Shown piece by piece: positions 52,488 through 62,322 of a stretch of DNA of 64,000 bases. The position numbers and the translations under genes are program-made. The stretch comes from Hyphomicrobiales bacterium (GTDB lineage: Bacteria; Pseudomonadota; Alphaproteobacteria; Rhizobiales; Beijerinckiaceae), in the NCBI GenBank assembly GCA_019075865.1, contig JAGXAN010000001.1, forward strand, positions 248,001 to 312,000, written 5' to 3'. Each line of letters starts with the position of its first letter. Within the stretch, counting starts at the first letter, position 1. The notes beneath the pieces are model-generated. The model ran no database searches and was not told where the DNA came from. It saw only the letters and a list, made by a program, of their open reading frames with translations.

Positions 52488-52554
52488 TGTGCACGACGCT
52501 AACCCAGAACCAAACCGCAATGACACATTATTCCAAGGTTACGGAGATCCGTTC

Positions 52555-54015
52555 ATGAACCGCCAATTTCCAAAAAACGCGGGTCCCCTGCTCACTTGTG
52601 CCCTCGTGGCGACCTTGGCGGCGACGCCGTGGATTTCCACTGCCTCGGCTGGCCAGCGTTATGGGCACGCGACTTCGGCCACGCTCACCCGCAACATAAC
52701 CATGGGCGTCGGCCGCTCGATGATTGTGGATCTGCCCGCTGATGCCACGGAAGTATTCGTCGGCAGCCCGGACATTGCCAATGCGATCGTGCGTTCCCCG
52801 CGCCGCATCTACATCATGGCCGTCAAAGCCGGGCAAACCTCGATCATTGCAATGGATAAGCAGGGCAACCAGATTGCGGATCTTGAGATCAGCACCGGAC
52901 GCAATATCGAGGAACTGGGCCGGATTTTGCGCATGGCCATCCCCGGTGCCAACATCAAATTGAGCACGGTCAACGATACCATCATCATGTCGGGCGAAGT
53001 GGAAAACGCCATTGACGCACAACAGGCGCTCGACATTGCCAAGGGCTTTGTTGGCACGCCCTCGCAAGGCGTGGCAAACGGTGGGCAGGATTCTGGCAAA
53101 GTGGTCAGCGCCATCACCATCAAGGGCCGCGATCAGGTCATGCTGAAAGTGCTGGTTTCGGAAGTGGACCGCAACGTCATCAAGTCCTTGGGTATCACCC
53201 AGGCGGCTTTGCAAGGCAGTTGGGCCACTTTTGGCATGTCTAACCCCTTCACCATCAATTCGGCCGCCGCCGCTGGCGCCAGCCTGTTGCTGTCCAATAA
53301 TTCGGGCAATCGCCAGGCGCTGGTCAATGCGCTGGAACGCAACAGCGTCGGGCGGGTTCTGGCCGAGCCGAATGTCACCGCGATTTCGGGCGAAACCGCC
53401 AAATTTACCGCAGGCGGCGAGTTGCCGGTGCCGTCTGGCAGCAATTGCCCGGCGACCAGCTCGGGCACCTCGAACCTCAACAATGTCTGCGTCGTGACTT
53501 TTGCCTACAAGCCCTATGGCGTGACCTTGAATTTCACGCCGATCGTTTTGTCGAAGGGCCGCATTCAATTGCACATTGCGACCGAAGTGACCGAAATCGA
53601 TCAATCGCACCAGTTCCTCACCTCCACCGGCTCGATTCCCGCTTTCACCACGCGCAAGAATGAAACCACGGTGGAATTGCCCTCTGGCGGTTCCATTGCC
53701 ACCGCCGGCCTTATTTCGACGATCTCGCACACCGCCATCAACGGTCTGCCGGGCCTGATGAACCTGCCGATCCTTGGTGCACTGTTCCGCTCGCGCGATT
53801 ATCTGCGCGACGAAACCGAATTGATGATTACCGTCACCCCTTACATCGTCAAGCCTGTGCCGCCCAAAGCGCTGTCCATGCCGACCGATAATCTGGCCGA
53901 CGCCAGCGATCCCCGCTCGATCCTCCTCGGCCAGGTCAATGAAATCTATTCTTCCGCCAATCATCAGCGTCGGTTGAGCAATTACAAAGGCCAGGTCGGC
54001 TTCATCAACGATTGA
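52555..54015 (+). CDS. cpaC: CpaC/RcpA, Tad pilus outer-membrane secretin
   Basis: The 486-aa protein has a signal peptide (LLTCALVATLAATPWISTASA), an N-terminal domain with GRSMIVDLPADATEVFVGSPDIAN, a BON-like segment, and a C-terminal secretin domain with RVLAEPNVTAISGETAKFTAGGELPVP, LNFTPIVLSKGRIQLHIATEV and ELMITVTPYIVKPV. ATG 52555 has GGAG at 8-nt spacing. It forms the outer-membrane pore for Flp pili. Confidence 0.95.
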   Translation: MNRQFPKNAGPLLTCALVATLAATPWISTASAGQRYGHATSATLTRNITMGVGRSMIVDLPADATEVFVGSPDIANAIVRSPRRIYIMAVKAGQTSIIAMDKQGNQIADLEISTGRNIEELGRILRMAIPGANIKLSTVNDTIIMSGEVENAIDAQQALDIAKGFVGTPSQGVANGGQDSGKVVSAITIKGRDQVMLKVLVSEVDRNVIKSLGITQAALQGSWATFGMSNPFTINSAAAAGASLLLSNNSGNRQALVNALERNSVGRVLAEPNVTAISGETAKFTAGGELPVPSGSNCPATSSGTSNLNNVCVVTFAYKPYGVTLNFTPIVLSKGRIQLHIATEVTEIDQSHQFLTSTGSIPAFTTRKNETTVELPSGGSIATAGLISTISHTAINGLPGLMNLPILGALFRSRDYLRDETELMITVTPYIVKPVPPKALSMPTDNLADASDPRSILLGQVNEIYSSANHQRRLSNYKGQVGFIND

Positions 54016-54074
54016 ACCCAACCTTGATTGACATGCGCGTTACCAAAACGAACCCTATGCAGAAAGCGACACCA

Positions 54075-54821
54075 ATGGCTAAATCCTCGCCCTCTCCAGC
54101 CACCTTCCGGATTGGCAGGCACCTCAGGCTGATACTGGCTGCCGCTGGCTTGGCTATCCCGCTGGCGGGTTGCGCCGGCAATCAGCAGGGACAAGTTCCA
54201 GAAGTCTCGGCCGATTATCGCATCGAACATCCCATCGTGCTCACCCACGCCCAACGCGTGCTGGACGTGTTTCCGGTGGGCAATTATGCCCGCCTCGACG
54301 CGGCCACCGCCCAGCGGCTTCACGAATTCGCACAAGATTACGCCGCCCGCGGCCAAGGCCGGATTTCAATTCTCGTGCCCGAAGGCACGGGCAATGACGC
54401 CAGCGCGCGGCGAGCCGTGCCGGCCTTGCGGCATGCGCTTTACCGTTACGGCGTGCGGGCCTCGACCAGCGTCAGCTCCTATCCCATCGAGAACCCGCAT
54501 CTGGCTGCGCCCATTCGCCTGACTTTCTCGAAGCTCTCGGCACGTGTTGCCAACAGATGCGGGGAATGGCCAAGCGATCTGGCCAGCGGTTCCAGCGTCG
54601 AGACCTTCCAGAACCGTCCTTACCACAATTATGGCTGCGCGACCCAGAATGCACTGGCCATGGAAATCGCCGACCCGCGTGATCTTGCCTCGCCAGCCGG
54701 TGAGACGCCGCCCGATACCGCCATGCGCGTTCGTGCCATTACCGCCGTTCGTAACGGAAATGATCCCGGAACGAAATGGAATCTCCAGAATACTTCGATC
54801 AGCAGCATAGGGGCTCAGTAA
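54075..54821 (+). CDS. cpaD: CpaD, Tad pilus lipoprotein
   Basis: The protein has a lipobox AIPLAGCAGN and is predicted to be a periplasmic outer-membrane lipoprotein. It shows HPIVLTHAQRVLDVFPVGNYARLD and a C-terminal CGEWPSDLASGSSVETFQNRPYHNYGCATQNALA block, typical of CpaD. Several in-frame starts exist (54033, 54057, 54075); 54075 has AGAAAG nearby and gives 248 aa, but the choice is uncertain. The TAA stop overlaps the cpaE ATG (TAATG). Confidence 0.9.
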   Translation: MAKSSPSPATFRIGRHLRLILAAAGLAIPLAGCAGNQQGQVPEVSADYRIEHPIVLTHAQRVLDVFPVGNYARLDAATAQRLHEFAQDYAARGQGRISILVPEGTGNDASARRAVPALRHALYRYGVRASTSVSSYPIENPHLAAPIRLTFSKLSARVANRCGEWPSDLASGSSVETFQNRPYHNYGCATQNALAMEIADPRDLASPAGETPPDTAMRVRAITAVRNGNDPGTKWNLQNTSISSIGAQ

Positions 54822-56095
54822 TGCTCGACACGCATGATACAAATTTGCAAGTCGTCACGCATGAGGTCATCCTGGGCGAGTTGATTGCGCCATTGCCGCG
54901 CGTTTCGGTTCAGGCATTCTGCGAAACAGCCGACGTTGCTTCGGTGTTGAACGATGCCATCTCGGATCGACGCATGGACAAGGCCCACGTCAAGGTGCAC
55001 ATGGGCGGCGCTTATGCCGCGGTGGAAGCCTACCGCTCGGCACCCACCCCCAATGTCATCATCCTTGAAACTGGCGCTGACCGCGACCAGTTGCTGGCCA
55101 ATCTCGATGCGCTTTCGGAATTCTGTGACCATGGCACCAAGGTGGTCGTCATTGGCAATGTCAACGACATCGGGCTCTATCGCCTCCTCAAAGAGAAGGG
55201 CGTCAGCGAATATCTGGTAACGCCTTTCAACGTCATTGATTTCATCCGCGCCCTGTCGGGCCTGTTCAACGCGACGTCAACCGAGCCACTCGGTCGGATG
55301 ATCGCAGTTGTGGGTGCCAAGGGCGGCATCGGCGCTTCCACGGTAGCCCATAACCTTGCCTGGTCGATTGCGGCCTCGCAGGAAATTGTCACTGTGCTTG
55401 CCGATATGGACGTGGCCTTTGGCACGGCTGGCCTCAACTTCAATCAGGACCCGCCGCAGGGCATAGCCGACGCCGTGTTTGCGCCGGATCGTCTCGATGC
55501 CAACCTGCTGGATCGCCTGTTGTCGAAATGCAGTGAAAAGCTCAGTATGCTGGCAGCTCCGGCCATGCTGGATCAGGTCTGCGATTTCAAAGAAACCGCG
55601 TTTGACGGCATTTTCGATATCCTGCGCAGCACCGTGCCGTGCATCGTCGCCGATGTGCCGCATAACTGGACTTCATGGGCGCGACGCGCTTTGATCAGCG
55701 CTGAGGAAATCGTGATTGTGGCAACGCCCGATCTGGCCAATCTGCGCAACACCAAAAACCTGATCGACACGCTACGCACCGCTCGCCCGCACGACACTAA
55801 GCCGCGCCTCGTCATGAACCTCGTTGGTATGCCGAAACGTCCGGAAATCTCGGTCGCCGATTTTGCAAAATCGCTGGATCTTGAACCGACCATCACCTTG
55901 GCTTTTGACCCCAAACTATTTGGCACGGCTGCCAATAATGGTCAGATGCTGGCCGAAATCGACGGCGGTGCCAAAGTGGCGGAAAGTTTTAACCATTTGG
56001 CTCGCATAGTCACGGGACGCAGCGAATTGAAAAAGCAGAAACGCAGTATTTTTGAGCCTTTGGTAGCGCGGCTTTCCAGGAAAAAGGCCTCCTGA
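54821..56095 (+). CDS. cpaE: CpaE/TadZ, ParA/MinD-like pilus localisation ATPase
   Basis: The 424-aa protein has an N-terminal atypical receiver-like domain (PNVIILETGADRDQLLANLDAL) and a C-terminal ParA-like domain with VVGAKGGIGASTVAHNLAW, a deviant Walker A, LADMDVAFGTAGLNFNQDP and CIVADVPHNWTSWARRAL. It localises the pilus machine, often to a pole. ATG 54821 overlaps the cpaD stop by 1 nt. Confidence 0.94.
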   Translation: MLDTHDTNLQVVTHEVILGELIAPLPRVSVQAFCETADVASVLNDAISDRRMDKAHVKVHMGGAYAAVEAYRSAPTPNVIILETGADRDQLLANLDALSEFCDHGTKVVVIGNVNDIGLYRLLKEKGVSEYLVTPFNVIDFIRALSGLFNATSTEPLGRMIAVVGAKGGIGASTVAHNLAWSIAASQEIVTVLADMDVAFGTAGLNFNQDPPQGIADAVFAPDRLDANLLDRLLSKCSEKLSMLAAPAMLDQVCDFKETAFDGIFDILRSTVPCIVADVPHNWTSWARRALISAEEIVIVATPDLANLRNTKNLIDTLRTARPHDTKPRLVMNLVGMPKRPEISVADFAKSLDLEPTITLAFDPKLFGTAANNGQMLAEIDGGAKVAESFNHLARIVTGRSELKKQKRSIFEPLVARLSRKKAS

Positions 56096-56123
56096 ACCAA
56101 ATGGTCGAAGGCCGCAAGGCCGC

Positions 56124-56152
56124 TTTGAAATTCCGCCATTCGGAATTTCAAA
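56124..56152. repeat. Perfect 12-bp inverted repeat between cpaE and cpaF
   Basis: TTTGAAATTCCG (56124-56135) and CGGAATTTCAAA (56141-56152) are exact complements with loop CCATT. It lies 28 nt after cpaE and 51 nt before cpaF. There is no T tract after the stem on the coding strand, so it may be an mRNA processing or partial attenuation hairpin, or a protein-binding dyad. Confidence 0.75.
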
Positions 56153-56203
56153 AAGGTGGGAAGTCAAATTCGGGCGCAGGCGACAGATACGGGATTATAA
56201 GGA

Positions 56204-57628
56204 ATGTTTGGTAAGCGGGCAAATCTGGCATCCCCCTCGGCATCCGCGGCTAACCCCGCGGCAACGTCCAGCAATAATGCCGCTGCGCAGCCCAAGGCCG
56301 CAGCCAAGGTCCAGGTCACGCCCCCGGTCGAGGCGCGCAAATCCGAGGAATATTACAAGACCAAGAGCATGATATTCGGGGCCTTGATTGAGGCGATCGA
56401 TCTGTCACAGCTCAGCAAGCTTGACGCGGAAAATGCGCGCGAGGAAATCCGCGACATTGTCAACGAGATCATCAAGGTCAAAAACTACGTCATGTCGATC
56501 GCCGAGCAGGAAGAACTGCTCGATGATATATGCAATGACGTTCTCGGCTACGGCCCGCTTGAGCCGCTGCTGCTGCGCGATGACATCGCCGATATCATGG
56601 TCAACGGTGCCCAGCGCACCTTCATCGAAGTCTCGGGCAAGATTCAATTGACCGGCGTGCGTTTCCGCGACAATGCGCAATTGATGAACATATGCCAGCG
56701 CATCGTCAGCCAGGTGGGTCGCCGCGTCGATGAAACCTCACCCATTTGCGACGCACGTCTGCTGGATGGTTCGCGTGTCAACGTCATCGCGCCGCCGCTG
56801 GCCATTGACGGCCCCGCGCTCACCATTCGTAAGTTCAAGAAAGACAAGTTGACGCTGGACCAGTTGACCAAGTTCAACTCGATCTCGCCCGAAGGCGCTG
56901 AAATTCTGAAGATCATTGGCAAGGTTCGGTGCAATGTTCTGATTTCCGGCGGTACAGGTTCGGGCAAGACGACCCTGCTCAACTGCATGACCAATTATAT
57001 CGAGGATGATGAACGCGTCATCACCTGCGAGGACGCTGCCGAGCTTCAGCTTCAACAAGCCCATGTGGTGCGCCTCGAAACGCGCCCCCCCAATCTGGAA
57101 GGCATGGGCGCCATCACCATGCGCGATCTCGTTAAAAACTGTCTGCGTATGCGTCCCGAGCGGATCATCGTCGGCGAAGTCCGCGGCCCGGAGGCCTTCG
57201 ATCTCCTCCAGGCCATGAACACCGGCCACGATGGCTCCATGGGCACCTTGCACGCCAACTCGCCGCGCGAGGCGCTCAGCCGTCTTGAATCCATGATCAC
57301 CATGGGCGGCTTCAGCCTTCCCACCCGCACCATTCGCGAAATGATCACCAGCTCGGTCGATGTGATCGTCCAGGCAGCCCGCTTGCGCGATGGTTCGCGC
57401 CGCATCACCCACATTACCGAAGTGCTCGGGATGGAAGGCGAAGTGATTATCACGCAGGACCTTTTCGTTTATGAAATCCTTGGCGAAGACGCCAATGGCA
57501 AATTGCGCGGACGTCATCGCTCCACGGGTATTGGTCGCCCCCGTTTCTGGGATCGCGCCCGCTATTACAATGAGGAAGAGCGCCTCGCCGCCGCCCTCGA
57601 CGCTTCGGAGGCAAGCGATGCCCGTTGA
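56204..57628 (+). CDS. cpaF: CpaF/TadA, Tad pilus assembly ATPase
   Basis: The 474-aa secretion ATPase powers Flp pilus assembly and retraction. A Pro/Ala-rich N-terminus leads to a helical domain, [39 protein letters not shown] (Walker A), [21 protein letters not shown] (Asp box) and [34 protein letters not shown] (Walker B and His box). Length is normal. Confidence 0.97.
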   Translation: MFGKRANLASPSASAANPAATSSNNAAAQPKAAAKVQVTPPVEARKSEEYYKTKSMIFGALIEAIDLSQLSKLDAENAREEIRDIVNEIIKVKNYVMSIAEQEELLDDICNDVLGYGPLEPLLLRDDIADIMVNGAQRTFIEVSGKIQLTGVRFRDNAQLMNICQRIVSQVGRRVDETSPICDARLLDGSRVNVIAPPLAIDGPALTIRKFKKDKLTLDQLTKFNSISPEGAEILKIIGKVRCNVLISGGTGSGKTTLLNCMTNYIEDDERVITCEDAAELQLQQAHVVRLETRPPNLEGMGAITMRDLVKNCLRMRPERIIVGEVRGPEAFDLLQAMNTGHDGSMGTLHANSPREALSRLESMITMGGFSLPTRTIREMITSSVDVIVQAARLRDGSRRITHITEVLGMEGEVIITQDLFVYEILGEDANGKLRGRHRSTGIGRPRFWDRARYYNEEERLAAALDASEASDAR

Positions 57629-57660
57629 GCCATTTCGGCCCTTGATGGGGAGTGAGTAAC

Positions 57661-58629
57661 ATGGACACCCATGCGATTATGGTCGCGGGCCTGGTGATCG
57701 TTGCGGTCAGCGCCGTCGGCTTTGCCGTTATGCCCTATTTGACCGGTGAAGTGCGGGCGGAAGCGCGTCGCGAGAACCTGATCAAGCCAGGCGCCAAAGA
57801 AAATGTCGCGCGCAGTAAGGACAACGACAACAAGCGCAAGCAGGTGGCCGAAAGCCTTAAGGAAATCGACCATCGACTGAAGAAGAAATTGACGCTTGAA
57901 ACCCGCTTCATGCAGGCCGGTCTCAATTGGACGCGCGGCAAATATTATGTGATCAGCACATTCATGGCGATTGCCAGTGCGGCTTTGGTCTTTGTGGTCA
58001 GTCACAGCCTTTGGCTTGCCGTTGTGATGGCCGGCGTCGGCTTCTGGGGCTTGCCCCTGTGGCTGCTGACGTTTTTCAAGAAGCGTCGGCTGAAGGCATT
58101 CACCGAAGCATTCCCGCCGGCGATCGATATCATCATTCGCGGCATTAAATCGGGTCTGCCACTTGGCGATTGCCTCAAGATCATTTCCTCGGAAGCCCAG
58201 GAACCCGTGCGCAGCGAATTTCGCCAGATTGTTGAAACCCAGATGGTTGGGCTGACGGCGACCGAAGCCATTGAACGCCTGGTGGATCGCGTGCCAAGTT
58301 CCGAAGCCAGCTTCTTTGCCATCGTCATTGGCATTCAGCAAAAGGCCGGTGGTAACTTGGCTGAAGCTTTGGCCAATCTCTCCAAGGTTTTGCGCGAACG
58401 CAAGAAAATGAAACAGAAGATCAAGGCCATGTCTTCCGAAGCAACCGCTTCGGCTGGTATCATCGGCTCGCTGCCGATTGCCGTGACGACCCTGATCTAT
58501 TTCACATCTCCAAAATATATGTCGATTTTGTTCAATACATCGAGCGGAAATTTTGTGATTGTTTGCAGCCTGTTCTGGATGTTCTGCGGAATCATGGTCA
58601 TGAAGAAAATGATCAGCTTCGACTTTTAA
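57661..58629 (+). CDS. tadB: TadB, Tad pilus inner-membrane platform protein
   Basis: The 322-aa T2SSF-domain protein has membrane helices near its N-terminus, in the middle (YYVISTFMAIASAALVFVV) and at the end (IIGSLPIAVTTLIYF and FVIVCSLFWMFCGIMVM). The T2SSF block has AFPPAIDIIIRGIKSGLPLGDCLKII and FFAIVIGIQQKAGGNLAEALANLS. It likely forms the rotor platform with TadC above CpaF. Confidence 0.94.
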   Translation: MDTHAIMVAGLVIVAVSAVGFAVMPYLTGEVRAEARRENLIKPGAKENVARSKDNDNKRKQVAESLKEIDHRLKKKLTLETRFMQAGLNWTRGKYYVISTFMAIASAALVFVVSHSLWLAVVMAGVGFWGLPLWLLTFFKKRRLKAFTEAFPPAIDIIIRGIKSGLPLGDCLKIISSEAQEPVRSEFRQIVETQMVGLTATEAIERLVDRVPSSEASFFAIVIGIQQKAGGNLAEALANLSKVLRERKKMKQKIKAMSSEATASAGIIGSLPIAVTTLIYFTSPKYMSILFNTSSGNFVIVCSLFWMFCGIMVMKKMISFDF

Positions 58630-58661
58630 AGTAAATTCACAAGTATGCACGGTGTTTAGAT

Positions 58662-59645
58662 ATGATTGGCGCGATAGTCGATAAACTGACAGATCCACAT
58701 TTCATTGCAAGCCTGCTTGTGGCAGTGGCGGCTGCGGCCACAGTGCTGACCTTGGCTATGCCTCTGGTGGATACGGATACGCTGGGCCGTCGCATGAAGT
58801 CGGTAAGCGTCGAGCGCGAACGCATCCGTATGCGCGAACGCGAGAAGCTTTCCAAGAGCAATACCAAGACCCAGTTGCGCCTGACCCCCAAGGCCCATAT
58901 TCAGGCCATTGTCCAACGCTTCAACCTCACCAAATGGATGGGCACGGAACACGCCAGGATGCAGCTTGCAATGGCGGGCTTTCGCGGTGCCCAGTCAGAG
59001 CCGACCTTCCTCGTCGCGCGTCTGGCTTTGCCCATCATCTTCATGCTGGTGGCGGCGTTCTACCTGTTCGTGCTCGGGGTGCTGCAGTATTCGTTCATGA
59101 TCAAGCTCGGTGTTGTCATTCTGGCAACCTATATCGGCATCAAGATGCCGGAAGTCTATTTGAACAACATCATTTCCAAACGCCAGCTTTCCATTCGCCG
59201 GGCATTTCCGGACGCGTTGGACCTTTTGCTGATCTGCGTGGAATCGGGCATGTCGATCGAGCATGCGTTTCGCAAGGTCTCAATGGAAATTGGCCAGCAA
59301 TCGATTCCGATGGCGGAAGAACTGACCCTAACCACGGCTGAATTGTCCTATCTTCCAGATCGCCGCACGGCCTATGAAAACCTTGGCAACCGCACCGGCC
59401 TCGACGCGGTTCGTGCGATTTGTACGGTGCTGGTGCAGGCCGAAAAATACGGCACGCCGCTCGGCACCGCCTTGCGTGTTGTTAGCCAGGAATCGCGTGA
59501 TACCCGCATGATGGAGGCGGAGAAGAAGGCCGCCGCCCTGCCACCCAAGCTGACGGTTCCGATGATCTTGTTCTTTCTGCCAGTGCTGTTTGCCGTGATT
59601 ATTACCCCGGCTGTTATTCAAGTTCGCCAGCAATTGCATTATTGA
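58662..59645 (+). CDS. tadC: TadC, Tad pilus inner-membrane platform protein
   Basis: The 327-aa paralogue of TadB has helices near residues 15-35, 125-170 and at the end (MILFFLPVLFAVIITPAVI), with the T2SSF block RRAFPDALDLLLICVESGMSIEHAFRKVS and AICTVLVQAEKYGTPLGTALRVVSQESRD. It is the last Tad gene here; tadD and the minor pilin genes tadE, tadF and tadG are not in the window. Confidence 0.95.
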   Translation: MIGAIVDKLTDPHFIASLLVAVAAAATVLTLAMPLVDTDTLGRRMKSVSVERERIRMREREKLSKSNTKTQLRLTPKAHIQAIVQRFNLTKWMGTEHARMQLAMAGFRGAQSEPTFLVARLALPIIFMLVAAFYLFVLGVLQYSFMIKLGVVILATYIGIKMPEVYLNNIISKRQLSIRRAFPDALDLLLICVESGMSIEHAFRKVSMEIGQQSIPMAEELTLTTAELSYLPDRRTAYENLGNRTGLDAVRAICTVLVQAEKYGTPLGTALRVVSQESRDTRMMEAEKKAAALPPKLTVPMILFFLPVLFAVIITPAVIQVRQQLHY

Positions 59646-59656
59646 GCGCAGGTCGG

Positions 59657-59684
59657 GGGCGGGCGATGGTCTTTGGACCCGCCC
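59657..59684. terminator. Hairpin between convergent tadC and the MocA-family reductase gene
   Basis: GGGCGGG (59657-59663) and CCCGCCC (59678-59684) flank a 14-nt loop, 12 nt after the tadC stop. A T-rich stretch follows about 13 nt later. It is suitable as a bidirectional barrier but not a classic intrinsic terminator. Confidence 0.45.
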
Positions 59685-59708
59685 GCGCCAAAACTCGTTT
59701 TGTAAAAT

Positions 59709-60707
59709 TCAATATTGGATCGAGACTTCGCGGTGGCTTTTGGCGCTGCGGAGCGCCGAGAGCGCAATCGCCAGCGAGCGTAAGCCATCCTCGCCGCTCG
59801 CCAGCACCTGACCCTTGCCATGGATGGCCTTGTGGAAGGCGCGAACGCCCCGCAAATACAGGTTTTCATGCGCCAGTTCCAGCGCATGTTCGCCATCCTT
59901 GTCGCGCAAGGTCACACTGCCGATCGGGTTTTGGGTCATGCAATCTTGCGCATAGAGCGAGCCTTCAGTGCCATGCACTTCAAAGCTGGTTCGGGCATAG
60001 CGGGTGGTGTAGGCGTCATGAAACTGCGCCAGCAGCCCGCTTTCGAAGCGCATCGTGCCCATAATGCCATCTTCGATGCCGGAATGGCCCATTCCCGAAT
60101 TTTGCACCATCGCCGAAACGCTCACCGCTTCCTCGCCCAATACGAAGCGCAGCGTATCGGCGTCATGCACTGTAATGTCGAGCGCCACGCCGGCCCCGGT
60201 CTTGGTGTCCTTGATCCGCCAGCCCTGCAAATGCGCTGGCAGGTAAACCGCGTGACATACCCGTGCGAAAATGGCCTTGCCAATCCGGCCTTTGGCAATG
60301 GCATCGCGCATGGCGCCATGGGTCGCGGCATTGCGCAAATGGTGGTTGGTGGCCATGACCAGCCCAGCCTTGTCCGCTGCATCGACCATGGCTCGTGCAT
60401 CGGCCAGTTTCAGCGTCAGCGGCTTCTCGCACAATATGTGCTTGCCAGCCGCCACTGCTGCCATGTGCTGGCGCTTGTGAAGGTTGTTGGTGGTGGAAAT
60501 ATAAACCGCATCTATGTCGCTGGACAGCAGGGCCTTGAGACTGGTCGTTGAATGGGGAATGTGATTTTCCCGGGCATAGGCTGCCCCGCGCGCCGCATCG
60601 CTGCTCATCACATTGACAATCTCGCCACCATCGGCGCGAATGGCCGCAATAACTTGCGTTTTCGCGATATTGGTGGCGCCGATCAAGCCCCAGCGCACTG
60701 CCTTCAT
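59709..60707 (-). CDS. Gfo/Idh/MocA-family oxidoreductase, resembling 1,5-anhydro-D-fructose reductase
   Basis: The 332-aa NADP-type oxidoreductase starts MKAVRWGLIGATNIAKTQVI and has ISTTNNLHKRQHMAAVAAGKHILCEKPLTL, with the EKP catalytic lysine. Blocks ATNHHLRNAATHGAMRDAIA, ARVCHAVYLPAHLQGWRI and DITVHDADTLRFVLGEE closely recall the anhydrofructose reductase of Sinorhizobium morelense. That enzyme reduces 1,5-anhydro-D-fructose to 1,5-anhydro-D-mannitol. No sugar transporter is adjacent. The subgroup call is from memory and should be confirmed by alignment. Confidence 0.85.
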   Translation of the reverse strand: MKAVRWGLIGATNIAKTQVIAAIRADGGEIVNVMSSDAARGAAYARENHIPHSTTSLKALLSSDIDAVYISTTNNLHKRQHMAAVAAGKHILCEKPLTLKLADARAMVDAADKAGLVMATNHHLRNAATHGAMRDAIAKGRIGKAIFARVCHAVYLPAHLQGWRIKDTKTGAGVALDITVHDADTLRFVLGEEAVSVSAMVQNSGMGHSGIEDGIMGTMRFESGLLAQFHDAYTTRYARTSFEVHGTEGSLYAQDCMTQNPIGSVTLRDKDGEHALELAHENLYLRGVRAFHKAIHGKGQVLASGEDGLRSLAIALSALRSAKSHREVSIQY

Positions 60708-60783
60708 TTTCCTGCCCCCTGCGATTGTTGGTGGCAGGGAAGCTCGCCCATTGCCCGGGCGGCGTCAAGCCTGATTGTCGGCC

Positions 60784-61593
60784 TCAGCTATGCGCCTTGG
60801 CGTGGTCAAGCATGTGAAAGCCTTGGGACTCAAACGCCTTGTCGGCGGTGCCATTGGCCAAAAATTTCATGAACGCATCATTGGCCTGACTGTCCCCCTT
60901 GCCGGTTGCAGCGGCTGGATAAACAATCGGCGCATGCGAATTGTCCGGAAAGGTCGCGACAATCTTGACCTTGGGTTCGGCGTGGGCGTCGGTGGCGTAA
61001 ACAATGCCAAGCGGGGCTTCCTTGCGCGCCACCAGCACCATGGCTGCCCGCACATTGTCGGCCATTGCCAGATGCGGCTCGATGCTCGGCCACAGTCCCA
61101 GCTTGATCAGCGATGCTTTGGCATATTCGCCAACCGGCACGGATTTAACGTCTCCGGTTGCAAGGCGACCATTGCCCAGTGCCTTGGCCATATCCGCCGA
61201 TGTCAGTGGCAATGCGTCAAAGGGTGCGTCCTTGCTGGCAATGACCACCAGCCGATTGGTCAGGAGGTTGAACCGGCTGCTGGCCACAACGGCGTGATGC
61301 TGCTCGGCAAAATCCATGGAGGGCTGATCGGCAGAAATGAATATGCCCGCATTGGCGCCCTGATCAAGCTGTCGCGCCAGCGCCAGTGAGCCGCCATAGC
61401 TGATTTCGACCTTTATGCCGGTTTTGGCCGTAAATTGCGCGGAAGCATCGTCCAGTGCATTTTTGAGGCTGGCGGCAGCAAAAATCACAATCGCCGGTTT
61501 TGCTTGCGCCAAAGCCGACGGGCTATTGCCCGCCAACACGCTGGTTGCTGCAACGGTCATGGCACTAAGGCTGGTGAGGGTGCGTTTCAACAT
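60784..61593 (-). CDS. modA: Molybdate-type ABC transporter substrate-binding protein
   Basis: The 269-aa periplasmic protein has a signal peptide (LTSLSAMTVAATSVLAGNSPSALAQ) and ModA blocks IVIFAAASLKNALDDASAQF, SYGGSLALARQLDQGANAGIFISAD and GVYATDA-like LGIVYATDAHAEPKVKIVATFP. It should bind molybdate or tungstate. The permease and ATPase genes (modB, modC) are not in the window, so this is an orphan copy. ATG 61593 was chosen as it directly precedes the signal peptide. Confidence 0.9.
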   Translation of the reverse strand: MLKRTLTSLSAMTVAATSVLAGNSPSALAQAKPAIVIFAAASLKNALDDASAQFTAKTGIKVEISYGGSLALARQLDQGANAGIFISADQPSMDFAEQHHAVVASSRFNLLTNRLVVIASKDAPFDALPLTSADMAKALGNGRLATGDVKSVPVGEYAKASLIKLGLWPSIEPHLAMADNVRAAMVLVARKEAPLGIVYATDAHAEPKVKIVATFPDNSHAPIVYPAAATGKGDSQANDAFMKFLANGTADKAFESQGFHMLDHAKAHS

Positions 61594-61752
61594 GGTAATT
61601 CCTTGGGTGAACCGAGACTGGCAATCGCCAGTTCGAAAATCATAAGGAACCCACGTTCCGCAATCGCCCCGAGCGCTCAGCATGAAGGCAGAATTTTCTA
61701 ACATTCGCCTGGCGAGCTGTCAATTTTCGGCGGTCTTTGGCTCCGGCGCATC

Positions 61753-62322
61753 TCAATCGCGCAAACGGGCCAAAACCTCATCGACGCTGACAATGGTGGC
61801 AAATTCAAACCCGAGCGTTGCCAGATGCACCCTTTGCACGAGATCGGCCGGAACAATCTCGCCATGGCCGTCGGGAAGCGCGAAACACGCGCAGGCATCG
61901 CCCACCACCAACATTTTGTAGCCCAAATTCGCGCCCATCCGCACCGTGGTAGAGACGCACATATCCGTGCTGATGCCAAAAGCAACGATGGTTGAAACGC
62001 CAAGCCGGCGCAATCGCAAATCCAGATCCGTGCCAATAAACGCCGAATTGACGCTCTTGTGAACCAGCGCCTCGCCGCTTTGCGGGGCAAAGCCCGGCCG
62101 CAGCGCGTGGCCCTTTGTGCCCGGTGCCAAAGTGGAGCCCGGTTCGGCGGAATCATGCTGAACATGAATGATCGGGCGACCCGCCTCGCGCCAGCCAGCC
62201 ATCAGCCGCAACGCATTGGCGTCCTGGCCCGGATTGTTGCGCGGTGGCCATGAAGGCATGTCAAAGCCCACCTGCATGTCGATCGGCAGCAAAACGCAAC
62301 GGGCGTCCAGGGCATGTATCAT
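61753..62322 (-). CDS. Isochorismatase-family cysteine hydrolase
   Basis: The 189-aa protein has the catalytic triad of the family: D15 in LLPIDMQVGFD, K89 in LVHKSVNSAF and C122 in ISTDMCVSTTVR. Family members hydrolyse nicotinamide, N-carbamoyl compounds, peroxyureidoacrylate and similar amides; the substrate is not evident. Its ATG overlaps the stop of the exported GyrI-like gene (ATGA), implying coupled translation and perhaps related function. Confidence 0.9.
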   Translation of the reverse strand: MIHALDARCVLLPIDMQVGFDMPSWPPRNNPGQDANALRLMAGWREAGRPIIHVQHDSAEPGSTLAPGTKGHALRPGFAPQSGEALVHKSVNSAFIGTDLDLRLRRLGVSTIVAFGISTDMCVSTTVRMGANLGYKMLVVGDACACFALPDGHGEIVPADLVQRVHLATLGFEFATIVSVDEVLARLRD

